A stretch of DNA of 64,000 nucleotides from Pyronema omphalodes. Taxonomy: Eukaryota; Ascomycota; Pezizomycetes; Pezizales; Pyronemataceae. A program made the position numbers and the translations under genes. The first letter of the stretch is position 1. Each line of letters starts with the position of its first letter. Positions 33,212 to 46,094 of this stretch are shown in pieces. Location of the stretch: assembly GCA_024516155.1 (NCBI GenBank), contig JAJJXM010000034.1, positions 434,001 to 498,000 on the forward strand. The letters are read 5' to 3'. Below the pieces are notes generated by a model. It saw nothing but the letters and a program-made list of their open reading frames with translations. It searched no databases and had not been told where the DNA came from.

Positions 33212-34670
33212 ATGCTCCGTGGCACAGACTCAACACCAGCGGGTCCTTCGGCGGCAGCTTCAGTCATGTCAGATGAGGAGAAACACGATATCAGCTCGAA
33301 TGCATCTGTTAAAGATGCAGAAGTCACTGGAGAGTCAGGTGACAACATCGACGACAAGTTGGAACGTCAAGAGTCGTACATTTCGGTACACGATCCGAGA
33401 TCTTTCCCCGACGGCGGCTTACAGGCTTGGCTTTGTGTCTTTGGAGGATTTTGTTGTTTATTCTGTTCATTCGGTAAATATTTTCTGTTTTATCTCGTGG
33501 AATTTTGGAGTTGGAATTGGTAACTAATACATCATAGGATGGGTCAACGTCATCGGTATCTTCCAGGGTTACTACCAGAGTAACCAGTTAAAGGCCTACT
33601 CTCCTAGTACCGTCAGTTGGATCAGTAGTTTGGAAACATTCTTCATGTTCTTTTGCGGAATTTTCATCGGAAGATTGTTTGATGCCCACGGACCTCGATA
33701 TATCCTCCTCGCCGGAACCTTCCTCCATGTATTTGGACTAATGATGGCCTCCATCTCTACCCAGTATTGGCATTTCCTACTATCTCAAGGAATCTGCTCA
33801 GCCATTGGAGCAAGTATGATCTTCTACCCAGCCATGTCCTGTGTCTCCACCTGGTTTTTCAAAAAGCGAGCCTTCGCCCTCGGAATCATGGCATCTGGCT
33901 CATCACTTGGAGGAGTGATATTTCCCATCATGATCCGACGGTTGATAATCCTCGTCGGTTTCGGGTGGTCTATGCGTATCACCGCCTTCCTGATTCTGGG
34001 GATGATGATAATCGCCAACCTAACCCTCAAATCCCGTCTTCAACCCAAAGGCAGTACCCCCTGGAGAATCACCGATTTCACCCGACAATTCCGTGATCTC
34101 CCCTACTGTCTCCTAGTCGCCGCATCATTCCTCTTTTTCTTCGGAATGTTCCTCCCCTTCAACTTCCTTCCGCTTTATGGCCAAAAACATGGCATGTCCC
34201 CGGACCTTAGCAACTACCTAATCTCCATCTTAAACGCCGCTTCTATCTTCGGCCGTATCATCCCCGGTTATATCGGTGACAAAATCGGCCGGTTTAACAT
34301 GATGATCTTCATCGCCTACCTTTCCGCAATCCTGGTGTTTGCGTTATGGATCCCATCCACAGGTCCTATTGCTATTATTTTCTTTGCGGCGCTTTATGGT
34401 TTCTCGACGGGTGCTTTTGTGTCCCTTGCACCTGCGCTGGTTGCGCAGATTTCTGATATCAGGGAATTTGGAGCGAGAAGTGGGGCGTTGTTTGCGGTGG
34501 TTTCGTTTGGGGCGCTGACGGGAAATCCTATTGCTGGTGCCATTATGAGTAAATATCATGGAGGATATTTGGGGGCTCAGATATTCGCTGGTGCCATGTT
34601 GATGGCGGCTAGCACGGCGTTTTTGTTGGCGAGGTTTAGATTGGGAGGGGGAATTAAGGCGGTGGTTTAA
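33212..34670 (+). CDS. MFS transporter, monocarboxylate-porter (MCT/Mch-like) family
   Basis: Plasma-membrane carrier of the major facilitator superfamily. Exons 33212-33473 and 33538-34670 (phase 1 intron of 64 nt with TAACTAA branch) give 464 residues. A hydrophilic, acidic N-terminus of about 65 residues precedes the signature [16 protein letters not shown] at the first transmembrane helix, as in fungal monocarboxylate-type carriers. TM segments then follow regularly: [86 protein letters not shown]. The second half has a central loop SRLQPKG and six more helices ending GGIKAVV. The substrate is unknown; several family members in fungi do not carry monocarboxylates. No cluster genes are adjacent. 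Confidence 0.9.
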
Positions 34671-36441
34671 TGGGTGCTGGGTAATAGAGAAGGCATGATA
34701 GATGGTGTTGCATATGCATATATAGTGTTGACGATAGAATTGTTTCTGCTTGATGAAAAATGCAGGTTGCAGGTAGCAGATTGCAGGAAGTATGTAATGA
34801 TCTTTGATGATGGCTTTTTTAGTTAGATAATATCAAAAGTTAAAGTTTCAGTCTTTAGAAGTTCATAAAGTTTTAGTTGCTTCGTAGCACAAGAAACCAT
34901 GATGACGATGCTGATGTACACCCGATTACTCGAGTACATTACGTGAAACCCACACTATCACTGTAGATTGCATATTGTTACCTCAAGGTTCAATCTGGCC
35001 GTGGCCCCCGATGAATTGGCACCAGACACCGGACTTATTGTTCCACAACTTCTGTACAGAATTGTAATTACTTTTATCCTCCCCTCCCCCCCCCCCCCCC
35101 ACACTTGTATTATTTCCAAGTTTCGAACACCCACCACACTTTCACCAAACTCAAACTATTCTAAACCCCATAGTGTCCATACCAATCCCTATCTCTATCT
35201 CTATCCCTATTCCTATTCGTATCCCCATTCCTACCCCTTATCTAAACCAATAATCCATAACCACTATATCTTACCAATCTCCATATCCCAATCCCAATCC
35301 CGGTCTTGCTAAAAAAAATAAAATATAAAAAATAAAAACACCTTAACGACCACCCTGAGTCTGTGGTATCTATAAAAACATATCGCTTATATTGCCTCCT
35401 TTCTGTATATTTTGTTTTGTTTTGATTTAACTTGACTTGATTTGACTTGATTTGACTTGACTTACTTATGGATAAAAGGATTAATAATAGCATATCATAC
35501 ACATCATAAATACCGATTACCAAAGCTGCTCTCGCTCTTCTTTTTATGCAGGAAGCAGCATATATAAAGGATAAAGGATACTGATATTTTCTTTTATGTA
35601 TTCGTATTTCTGGATATTTTATTCCCCTACGAATAAGTAGAAGCTTCGATAGCTTGGATAAGTTCAAGGTAGGCTAAATATAATGACAGTAACACTTCTT
35701 GGCTTGGCTTAGGAAGAGGAAGGGTAAGGGGAAAAGGTTATTTGGGAAACTTTCAGGGGAGGGGACTAAGGATACGGAAAAGTGCTTAATTACGAAAAAC
35801 AAAAGGCGAGGATTTGGTGTGGTGGTCTTTGTGGTAGTCTTTGTTGGGTGAGTGGTGGGGGATAGAGGGTTTTGTTACTTGGATGATGCGTACTCCGTCA
35901 TCACCAGCGCTACTATCGTTGCCATTGACACCACCACCGCCGACAACGCTGGCAATGCTGGCTGCTGGCATATAACGTCTTCAAAATTAGTATGGATTGC
36001 ATAAATGAAAAATGCGAGGGTTTTGAGAGTTTCAGATGGTCAAAGAGCATTTTTCGTATGATGGAGATTAGCGGTTGATAGGTCTGCTATGCTGTATTTA
36101 CAGACGGGGTTGTAGTGTACATATACGTATCATTATCACCGCGGATAGGCATACAATGTCAACCCAGAAAATAGGAACGGTGGGGATGTCATTTGTTGAT
36201 CGTACCGAACCACGATCCGTCCCAAGGCGTCTGGGATTTTATAAGCAAAATCAAATGCACAATTCGAGAAGATACAACCTAATAGTACTCAAATATCATT
36301 TCGTGATCCTCGTACCATTCCGCTATTCTAAGTTCCAAAAAATAATCCCAAACAAATAGATACAAAAAAAATACTTTTCCGACACCACCCAGTGCATTAT
36401 ATACATATCCATCAAGACAAAATATCATCCCCCAGAGAGAC
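34671..36441. other. Spacer downstream of the MFS gene
   Basis: No supported gene. It contains a 15-nt C tract (35086-35100), short TAT/CCTAT reiterations (35180-35240) and TTGACTTGATT reiterations (35425-35465). Confidence 0.6.
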
Positions 36442-39400
36442 TTACTCAGTCTTTCTCTTCTTTCCCCTTCCGCCTCCATCTGAAGCACCACGCTTCCGTC
36501 CTTCCTTAGCCCAGTATTCATCCTTCTCTCTCTTTTCTCTAGCCTTCTTCTTCTCCAATCCTTCCTCGACCTTCTTCCTATGCATAGCACCCTTCTCAGC
36601 CTTCTTCTGCTTCCTCTTCGCAGTCTTCTCTTTATCCATAGTAAGCACCTTCTGGAGGAGATCTCTAGCTCTACTCTCTTCCTTGGTAGGCATAACCGCA
36701 CGGCTGTTAAGGTATCCCTTCTTCTTCTGGGGCTTCATCTGTGCGATCTGAGACTTGAAGGGTAAGTTCTGCTGGATAGCCTTGGGAACACGAAGGGGAT
36801 TGAAGCGACGGGTAACACGCTCAACCTTGCGGTAGGTAGAGTTTGGATCCTTTGGTGCGCTCATTTGTAGCTCTGCGCGAACCTCTCCGGTGATTCTCAT
36901 TCCTCGCCATTCCTTGGATTCACCCTCCTCCAATAAGTTGGTGACGGGGTTGTAGAATGCTCTGGGTTTAACGGGGTACCAGGCTCGGAGGAATACGATG
37001 TCGGACATCAAAATCTTGTCCTCGAACGTAGCACGGTAGTGTCCCTCGGGTTTACTTAGTGCTCTCTTGATCTGTCCACGAATTCCGGAGACGGTACGGA
37101 TTGCTGCTCCTTCAAATTTGGCAATTTCCAAGGAGGAGGTAAACATGTCCTTGATGAAAGCGGTGTTCTTGAAGATCTTGTAAGGAACTCCGGTAAGCTT
37201 CAACTTCTTGACAATGTCGGTGGATTGATCGACGGAAAGTACGACTCCCGTGGCAGAGACACGGAATCCCTTGTTTTTATTGCTCAAGGATTGAACGGCA
37301 CAGAAACCAGTGTTGGGGGCAATCAACGGTCCGTAGAAAGTTCCGAAACAGTGCATGTGCTCAGGTGTGTACTTCAACATACGATTACGGGTTCGTGAAT
37401 CGGAGGTGGAGTAGATGGGGATGGATTGGAAGCGGCGCCATCCAAGGGAGAAGATTAGAGGGTCGTTGGTCTTGAGGATCTTCTTGTGCCATCTGTGACG
37501 CTTAATACGCACCTGAAGGAATCCAAAGCGGTCTTCGGTAGGAGTGAGACCTCCAACGATGATGGGGTATTTCGGGTCGAAGTGAGTGACGAACTCGCAG
37601 GGCATTTGAGAAAGAACAACACGGCAGTAGGATCCGGCCTTGTATCCCTCAAAGCGAGCGCGAGTAAAGTCATCCATATCAGCTACGACATCCTGGTTGA
37701 CAGCCAACTGCTTGGAAATGGCAGCCTTCTGTGCCTCGTACCAGTCGTCCTCGCCAAATTGCTTGTCATCGTCGTCCCGCATACCAGCTTTATCGTTTTT
37801 GTCTCCTTCTCGGTCTTCCTCCTCGAATTTGAGACGGAGCTCCTCTTTTCGTCGAGCGTTCTTTTCACGCTCGGCTTCCAGCGAGTCCTTGGGAGTCTCC
37901 TCCTCTTCTTCGTCTCCGGATCCCTCCTCATCGTCCTCGTCTTTCTCCTCCCCATCGTCTCCACCAGCTCCCTCACCGTCACCGGCCTCGAGATCCTCAA
38001 ACTCTCCATCACCTTCAGAGTCGTCGTCGCCATTTTCATCATCGAAGCCCTCAAACTCAGCATTCTCATCCTCCTCACCTTCCTCCTTCTCTCCGAGCAA
38101 GTCGGCGGTGATGAAGCGTCTACGAAGAGCCTCCAACATATCGTCTTCCGCCCACTTCATGTGCAACTTGTCCATGTCGTACGTGGGGAGAGTGCGGTCC
38201 TGGAACTTCTTGGAGGTCTTGTCGTTTTCGTCGTCCTGGTTCTCGGCCTTCTTGAAAAAGTCGTCCTCATCCTCCTCCTCCTTATCCTCGTCCATGGCAT
38301 CGGCATCCTCTGACTTGGAGTCACCCTTCCACCTGGCGACAATCTCAGAGGGCTCCATAGAGTCGTCGTACAAAATTCTAGTAAGGTCCTGGATACGACC
38401 GGTACCTCCCCGGCGCTCCAACCACTGCTGCTTAGCGTTCTCGGCGAGGTTAGACTTCCATGCTGGCTCATCGTCTAGATCAGAGTCATCTTCGATGTCA
38501 CCATCGTCGAGCTCAACATCTGACCGCTCGGAAATAGATCCAAGATCAGAGTCAGAGTCGGCAAACTGTAGGTCCTCCTCAACACCCGCAGCGTCGTCGT
38601 TGCGGAATGCCCGTCCGGTCTTCTTCTTTACAGTGGTCTCGTCATCCGACTCGCCTTCGTCTCCCGAGTTGAACTCCTCGTTATCCTCATCCTCTCCATC
38701 GTCCTCAAGGTCCTCCTCAGGCTCGTGGTTTTCGGGCATCCGTGCTTTACGCCTGTGAGTTCTTCCTGAGTTTCCAAGTTCTGGCTCCTCCTCCGGCTCC
38801 TCAACTGTGTCCAAAAGTTCTCCATCGGCGAAAAGCTGAACTCCCTGGTGTGCGTCGGCCTGTCTGTTCTTCTGAAGACTGACAACCAATCTCTCTCCCA
38901 CACCCTGCTCCTCTCCCTCCTTGAAAGACTGAGATGGTACGTTAATGTAGACAGCGTCCTTGTCGACCAAGACTCCTCCGACATCGGACATAGGTGCGTA
39001 CAGAAGTTTTTGCTTCTCGCCCAATCTTCTCTTTCCCTTTCCTTCAGCCTGAGTCCTGTAGGGGGTGGGACATGGGTCCGGAAGGGCTTCTACGCTCTGG
39101 ACGTTGAGATCACCCACTCCAGGAATGTGAACTCTTGCACCCTCCGAAGGAAAGTTGAGACCACGAACATATCCGTAAAGCGCAACAGTACGGTCCGCCT
39201 TCTCATCCTCCTCCAAAGTCCGGGGGTCGGTAAGATCAGTCATTCTGTCCGCAAGCATGTAGTAATGAGAGTTTCTCCAAATAATGGGTCTGGGGTTCTT
39301 CATGACGGAAATGAAACGCGACAAATTGTGAATTTCACGATCGGGGTAACGACCGTTCATGACTCCAGAAAGGTAGAAGAGCTTAGCTCCGTTGTAAAGC

Positions 39401-40135
39401 TCAGACCAAAAACGGTTCTTCAGACGCTTCTTGGTAGCACGAAGCATAGACTGAGATTTGAAAAGGTCCAAGTGCGTCAGGATACCGAAAATGTTAGACG
39501 GCATACCGTGAGGCGCAAGAACGTTTAAAAACTCCATGGTCTCCATCTCGAATCCGAAGTTTCCGTCAATCATGAGTAAAACGTAATCCGCAATTTTGGC
39601 GACATCGATCATAGAAGCGAGAGAATTGTCACATTCGAGGAAGGTAAGGCGGCGACGCTTTCCGGTAACGACGGTGATAGGTCCTTGAATGGTGGTGAGG
39701 GTGTGCTTGCTGTAGCGCTTAACGAGGGACTTGATCAAAGTGGTCTTTCCGACTCCGGGAGGTCCGACAATGGCAACGATGACTGGGGGTGCTTCCTCGG
39801 GAAGACGATCCACCTGGGAAAGTTAGTTGTGGGCTCTGTGAAAACGCGGCGAAGATAATTTTCGTACCATCGGGACGTGAAGACGCTTCTCTCGGACCTA
39901 TCGAATACATTTGGATTAGCTGTCTGAATATACGGGCCGTAATATGGGAAGTTTTAGGTACATCGTGAGATCTGGTTGCCTGTTTCTGAAGCTTTCCAGG
40001 GTTGGCGTAAGCAAAAGCTTTAGGATTTTGACCTGCTCATGTATTAGCATTTACTTAGCAATTAACTTTTAAATTCATACCAGTAAACTTCTTCTTCTCC
40101 TTCGCCGGGCGATGCGCCCTGTTGGATTGATCCAT
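36442..40135 (-). CDS. BMS1: Ribosome biogenesis GTPase BMS1
   Basis: Nucleolar GTPase of the SSU processome needed for 18S rRNA maturation, partner of Rcl1. Exons 40081-40135, 39962-40032, 39868-39897 and 36442-39813 join in phase to 1175 residues, close to yeast Bms1 (about 1180). The N-terminus [17 protein letters not shown] then [22 protein letters not shown] and [17 protein letters not shown] is characteristic. P-loop GPPGVGKTT is at residues 69-77; [35 protein letters not shown] and GILTHLDLF follow. A long Asp/Glu/Ser-rich middle contains a probable Rcl1-binding region. The C-terminal AARP2CN/DUF663 block includes [19 protein letters not shown] and [18 protein letters not shown]. The end is a Lys-rich coiled tail. 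Three tiny 5' exons with 48-92-nt introns were placed by hand. Divergent from ENP2. Confidence 0.97.
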
Positions 40136-40436
40136 ATTGGCGGTGGAGGTGAATTTTCGTGGGCGCGACTGTCCTGAGAATAGTGAACGAGAAGTTGGAT
40201 TGAAGTTGCGGCTCTGGACAACTTTTTTTGCGAAATCTCGTGAGTGGCAGGGGTGCTATTAAGATGGCGTTAAGCTCTTGAAGGATTAGCCCAGGCACTA
40301 GGCGCGGAATCACCTGCTCAATTTTTAGCGTGTGAAATTTATCTTTGTGTGACCTTTGAATTTCGCCTAAAACTTCGTCTCGACACCGCGAAACTCCAAC
40401 CAGCTTTCCTTCGACAAACACTCAGAGGCCGCAACA
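40136..40436. promoter_or_regulatory. Shared bidirectional promoter of BMS1 and ENP2
   Basis: Only 301 bp separate the two outward start codons. It holds ATTTTTAGCG and GTGAAATTTATC near 40320-40340, loosely like the yeast rRNA-processing element, but the match is partial. Co-regulation is inferred from position and shared pathway. Confidence 0.6.
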
Positions 40437-42669
40437 ATGTCTCTTCGAGTAACCCAAGCAAACGGTGTGTCTGTTTACACTATTTCGGGTAGCAACACCT
40501 CGAGAGCGCTTCCTGACTGGCTTGCGCGCAAGAGAAAGAGATCTCTCAAGAATGACGAGGCCTACCAGAACCGTGTCGAATTAATTCAGGACTTTGAGTT
40601 TGAGGAGGCATCACAATGTATTCAGGTTTCTGAGGATGGAGAGTATGCTATGGCTACTGGTGAGCTTCATTTGCTTTGAATTGAGCTCTTCATAGTTCTA
40701 ACTTGCTGTAGGAACCTACAAACCTCAAATGCACATCTACCACCTTCCCTCTTCCTCGCTCAAGTACTCCCGCCACACCTCCGCCCTTAACCTTACCTTC
40801 TTGCTACTGTCCCAGGACTACTCCAAGTCGTTACATTTGCAGACCGATCGGTCCTTGGAGTTCCACACTCCTATGGGATGTCACTATGCTACTCGTATCC
40901 CCCGCTACGGACGTTCACTCGCCTACCTCAAGCCTCAGGCTCATGCTATCATTACCGCGGAGGGAAATGAGGTTTTCCGCCTCGACCTCGAAGCTGGACG
41001 TTTCCTCAAGCCCTTTGAGCTTGGTGGATACGAGGGAATTGGAGGAGAGGTCAAGTCCGTTGAATGTGTTGGTGTAGCTGATGGATCCCATGGTCTCCTC
41101 GCCTTTGGAACCTCTGCCGGAACCACCGAATTCTGGGACCCCCGCTCCCGCAACCGTGTCGGAGTCCTCGCCCCTCCCCCCAACTGCGGATTGGTAGCAG
41201 ACACTCTCGGAGACATGCACACCCCCTCCATCACCGCAACTCAGTTCCACCGTAACGGTCTTACCCTTGCCACTGGAAACCAGGCTGGTATAATCACTCT
41301 CTACGATTTGCGTTCCCCCAACCCTCTCCTCACCAAGGACCAGGGATACGGTTTCCCCATTCAAACGCTCCAGTTCCTCCGCACTCAAACCAGCGGCGAA
41401 GAGAAGGTTATGTCCGCCGATAAGCGTATTATCAAGTTGTGGGATGCCGCCGACGGAAAGGCCTGGACGGCCATTGAGCCCTCTGTTGACCTTAACCACG
41501 TCACCCACGTCAACAACTCCGGTATGATCATGACGGCCAACGAGGGACAGCAGATGCACGCTTTCCTTATCCCCGCTCTTGGACCTTCCCCCGAATGGTG
41601 TTCTCACCTCGATACCCAAATCGAGCAGCTTGCAGACCGCACTATCAACGACCCCGATGCCTACAACGCTGGCGAAGCCGAAACCTACGACAACTACAAG
41701 TTCCTTACCAAAGCGGAGATGCGGTCATTGGGATTGGACACTTATTTGGAGGCTGGAAAGGGAGCCAACATTATCCGTCCTTACATGCACGGTTACTTTG
41801 TTTCGCAGAAGCTTTACGACGAGGTTCGACTTATCAACAACCCCTTCGAATGGGAGCAACAAAAACAGAGATTGGTCGCTCAGAAGATCGAGAAGGAGAG
41901 AGAATCTCGTATCAGAACTTCTGCAAAGGACAAGGTCAAGATCAACAAGCGTCTTGCAGAGCGTATCGAGTACTTGGAAAACAAGCTCAACAAGAAATCG
42001 AAGGATGCGGAGGGAGAGGAGGAGACGGAGAAGATCAATGTTGCGGCCGATCCTCGTTTCGCTGGTTTGTTCAGCGATCAGAAGTTCGAGGTCGACGAAA
42101 CCAGCAGAGAGTTCCAGCTTCTCAATCCCTCCACCAAGCCGAATGTTGCAGCTGCAGCGGCAGCGGGCGACAGAAAGCGTGGAAAGACTGCCGTGGAGTT
42201 GGAGGCAGAGTCCGAATCGGAGAAATCTGGAAGCGACAGCGAAGAGTCCAGCGAAGAGGAGGACGACCAGGAGCAATACAAACCTGCAGAGAAGAAGAAG
42301 AAAGAACCCGAAATGCGTATTTCTTCTTCTACCTACAGGAAATCTGGACACGACACTCGTGGTTTCGCTGCGGTTTCTAAGAACCAGAAAATTGCTGCCA
42401 AGAAGGAGAGAACCTTTGGTTCAAGAGTTGCTGGAATCAAGGACCTACCCCCACCAAGAGCTGCCAAGGGTGCTACAGCTTTGGGTGATAAGGAAGTCAC
42501 ATTCGTTCCAACCAGGAAACCCAGACCGCAACGTAAACCCAGAGGAGATGATGGAGACGATGAGGATAAATCAAGCAAGCCGGATAATGGATCAAGAGGA
42601 AGAAATTTCAAGGATCGTAGATCGGCAAGTGGAAATGCGTTTAGGAATATGGGAATTTCTTCAAAGTAA
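40437..42669 (+). CDS. ENP2: Nucleolar WD40 protein ENP2/NOL10
   Basis: SSU-processome protein with an N-terminal WD40 propeller. Exons 40437-40659 and 40712-42669 (52-nt intron) give 726 residues; yeast Enp2 is about 707. Start MSLRVTQANGVSVYTISGS, then RALPDWLARKRKRSLKND and RVELIQDFEFEEASQCIQVS, all typical. Propeller segments include SLEFHTPMGCHYATRIPRYG, SLAYLKPQAHAIITAEGNE and KLWDAADGKAWTAIEP. The conserved NUC153-like motif appears as VAADPRFAGLFSDQKFEVDE (about 42040-42110). The C-terminal tail is acidic then Lys/Arg-rich. Paired head to head with BMS1. Confidence 0.96.
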
Positions 42670-43332
42670 ATGGGATATAAGGAAAAGTGCTTTTTTTGTT
42701 GATATATTTTCATCTATTTTTTGGGCTTTCTTTTTTTTTTGGCGTTATAAAATCTTTTCGTTATGTAGATGGTTGGTTGGGTTGGTTTGATGCTTGGTAT
42801 TAGGACACGAGATCGGAGGAGGGATTATGATAGTAATGATACGCGGGTCTTGATATTACATTTATTATGTGTTTTGTATTGAACCATATCGTGAAATTTT
42901 GGTGCGTGATGGCAGAGATGAGCATGGCATGGCAGCTATGCAGCAGCGATGATCCGCAGCGACGCGGCGACGCAGCCTGCTCGCCACGCTCTAGCGACAG
43001 AACAACACAAGATCATCACCACATAAGCGTCATGTATGTATGTACATCAATTCTAGGGCTTAGGGTACATATGTAAATTCCCTACATCCTCTCTATTCAT
43101 ACTAGGACCTGAACATCATTATTATTATTTATTTACAAATTTCATTTTCCCCATTCCATTCTCTTTGCATTAGCGGTATTATTCATCAATAAATACTTTC
43201 TTCCCATCGTCTCTGGAATCTCTTTCTCCAATTTCCAATCATGATATCCCTCCTCCTTTCTCCTGCTATAATATTTGGGTATACTAACCCCCCCCCCCCC
43301 ACGTCTCAGGCGCGGAAACTGGAAATCAAAAC
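42670..43332. other. Spacer after ENP2
   Basis: No gene seen. T-rich 3' flank of ENP2 at 42690-42740 and a 13-nt C tract at 43288-43300. Confidence 0.6.
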
Positions 43333-44163
43333 TTAAGGCGAAGGCTTCACCCAACCTGCTGTATACATTCTCTGAACAGTTTGTCGAATTATCTGTAATT
43401 CAGTTTTCCAGTATATATCAAAATCGTGGAGTTCTGCTATTGGAATAGTTAGCTTGAATATTCCAGGTATTTTAGTGATGACGTCTGTTATATCTTGATT
43501 TTTTATATATAAGCAGTTTCGGATATAATATATGAATCTGCCTTTCTTCCACCCTCCCCCCCCCCTTCTTATGGAGTTTAAAAAGTGAATTTACTTACAA
43601 TTTATCGTCGCCTCAGCTTTCTCAAGAACATTCCTAGCCGAAGAAAATATCGCATCATCATGCGGCAAAATCGCAGGAACCGTATGTTGTGCCGGCGCAA
43701 ACGTCTGAGGGTGGGGTATAAGACTCCCCTGGAAATCTTGTGTTGGATTATGCAGTGGTGGACTACTTGCCATCTGTGTTGATCCCAAGCCTGGGGAGGA
43801 AGATAATTGGGAGTTAAATATCAACGAGGCGGTTTTTTTATTTTCAGATGATGATAGTTCTGGGGATTTTGTTTGCTCTTGGTGGTGGCGGTGGTGGTGG
43901 TGTGACATTGTTTTTTCTGGGTTGGGGATGTTGATGTTGATGTTGTTGATATTGTCGATGTTGTTGTTGTTAGTGTTGATGTTGTGTAGGAAACGAGAAC
44001 TGTAGAACAAGAATTCTTCTGGAGTAAGAGGCGTTTCGCGACGGTAAACGGTGTGGAATGTTACGCTGGTGTAAAGTGGGGATTGACGGAGGGTTGAGGA
44101 GGGTGCGGATACCGCATTTGTTGTTGGTAGTGGTGGTGCTTGGTTGGTGCTGCTGATGCTCAT
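43333..44163 (-). CDS. Hypothetical protein, 222 aa
   Basis: Not recognised. Exons 43599-44163 and 43333-43436 join in phase across a 162-nt intron with a GCTAACT branch site. The N-terminus is Ser/Thr/Pro-rich, then comes SVTFHTVYRRETPLTPEEFLFYSSRFLHNI, then low-complexity Asn/Ile and His runs (NNNNIDNINNININI, HHHHRHH), then a Ser-rich stretch. The final 45 residues look folded and helical: SARNVLEKAEATINSELHDF, then DIYWKTELQIIRQTVQRMYTAGW. This heptad-like C-terminus suggests a coiled-coil interaction segment. The intron 43437-43598 contains a 10-nt C tract. Codon-level continuity across the splice supports a real gene, with no homologue known to me. Confidence 0.65.
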
Positions 44164-46094
44164 TTGCAGTGTTTGAAGGTTGTTTGTATTGTCGCTGATG
44201 GTGGTGGTTGTGTTGCCCTGAGGGCGGTGGTTTTCGTTTTGTGTTTTCTGCTTTTCTGCTTTTCTGCTTTTCTGTTTTCCGTTTTCTGGGTTTTGTTTGT
44301 TTGGTTTGGGAAGATATGTTTTGGTTTGCTCTTCCTCTTTTTCTCTCTCTTTCTCCTTCGTGGTTGAATAGAGGTTGTTAAACAGTTGATATAAGGGTTT
44401 GTTATAAAAGCTTATTTACTGAATGTTAAGGGTTTATTTCCTGTATATCGCAGCATTTATGCGCCGGTTATCATAGTGATCGCAATGGTGATCGTGATCT
44501 GATCGTGGTTGTGTTTGCGACGACCATTCTATGGTTACGGGATGATGATATGATAGCTAAAGATACCCTGGCTAGCTGGCTGGCTGGCTGGCTGGTTAAA
44601 GAAAAGGTAATCACACCCGCCCGAGGCGATATGAGATGTGTTATGTATGTGTGACTAATTGCGGCTGAGACAGCACGAAAGCTGTGATCATTCGATTCAG
44701 AAGAGTTTCGGGAAGCTTCGATGATGGACTTTGAGCTTCCTTGGCGAGCTGCCCTGGTATGGGGTCCTATATGCAGGACATGCACATACAACCAAGATAC
44801 AAAAGGTGATTGGGTTAATATATATCACATTGCTACTTAGGATCCCGAACAACAAATAACGTGATTGCCTAGCTAGCTTTCTTGCGGGTTGGTGGGCCAT
44901 GGGAGGGTGAAGGGGTGGGGTGTTTCCTGGGACATTCCTGATTCGGAAATAAGTATGGTGGTACAAAAACCTACCATGAAGGACCGATAAGTAGATGTAT
45001 AATCACCGTATCGATCTTGCTTTGGAACTCATGGTAACCAGATTTGAGCGCTTTTGACGGGTATGGGTTATGTTGATACGATCCCACCATCACTTCTTGT
45101 ATTACTTCGACTCGTCATAAAATGATATGGGGATTTTTGTTGTGTAAAGTGACACGAAAGTGACATGTACTCCCTAAGACTGGATTTCTTGTGATAAAGT
45201 AATGGGAGTTACGTAATAATGATACAAACTGGTGGTTTGGGTGAAACAGTAAGATAATTGGAATGGTTAGATTTAACGATGTATATTCGCGCTGTGTAAA
45301 CACTGGATTTTATGATACCAGATTTCGAAAATTTGAGAGGGCTTCGTATATCAGTGAAGGAACGTATCATGACCGATGGAACGACATACAAAGCAGTTGA
45401 TTCTGATCTGGCTAGCGTTAAGGGCTCTGTGGTGGTGGATGAGATAGAGATATATAGACTGAGAAAATATTACCGGGTTGACGAAAGGAACGGTGGAGAA
45501 GTTTGGCCAAGTTTTATATGGTATTACATGATATGTCAAATGTGGAAAATGAGAGTGTCATGCTGAAGGAGTTTATGGTAGTGTCAAAGGTTTGGATAGT
45601 TAATGACGAGTGCGGTGTAGAAGCAGACAAGTTTTATGTTGTCATACACTATGATGGTTATGGGAGCACGACATTTTGAGTACTCATTAGCCATGCTTGT
45701 AAGCTGCAATTGACAGATAATCATGATTTTTAGTTAGGTAAGGAGGGACAGGGTTTGTGTATCAAAGACGCTGGGTTCAAATGTTTTAATGGATCATTTC
45801 TATGCGCTAGGTTAATTTACCATTGATATTGAAGGCGATGGCATCGACGGCGTGCAGCAAGTTGGTTTCTCAGGACACGGAAAAACATGGACAAATTACA
45901 GTGCTCAGAGCTTCATTTTACACATCATAATCTTATCCAAAAAACTTTAATATATTTACTACGATAATAATACTCTTAATCTCATAACAACTATCATATC
46001 GTCCTTTATGACATATCCATCCAATAAGCTATCATCACCAGACTCCTATTCGTATCATAATAATATATTCATAGCATCATAAAAACCCACAAAA
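44164..46094. other. Spacer between the 222-aa gene and the permease
   Basis: Contains the promoter of the 222-aa gene, with TTTTCTGC reiterations (44240-44280) and a (TGGC)5 run near 44575-44595. An 84-codon frame at 45312-45566 looks mildly protein-like but lacks support. No gene called. Confidence 0.55.

Noticed and set aside
37640..38758. Long plus-strand frame (372 codons) and a 275-codon frame antisense to BMS1
   Set aside because: They are mirror frames of the acidic Glu/Asp/Ser-rich part of BMS1; composition is Ser-rich low complexity and no domain fits.
41579..42790. 403-codon plus-strand frame overlapping ENP2
   Set aside because: It is a shifted frame inside the ENP2 coding exon, Arg/Ser-rich, with no start context or homology.
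45312..45566. 84-codon plus-strand frame, mildly protein-like
   Set aside because: Too short, no splice partners, no domain.
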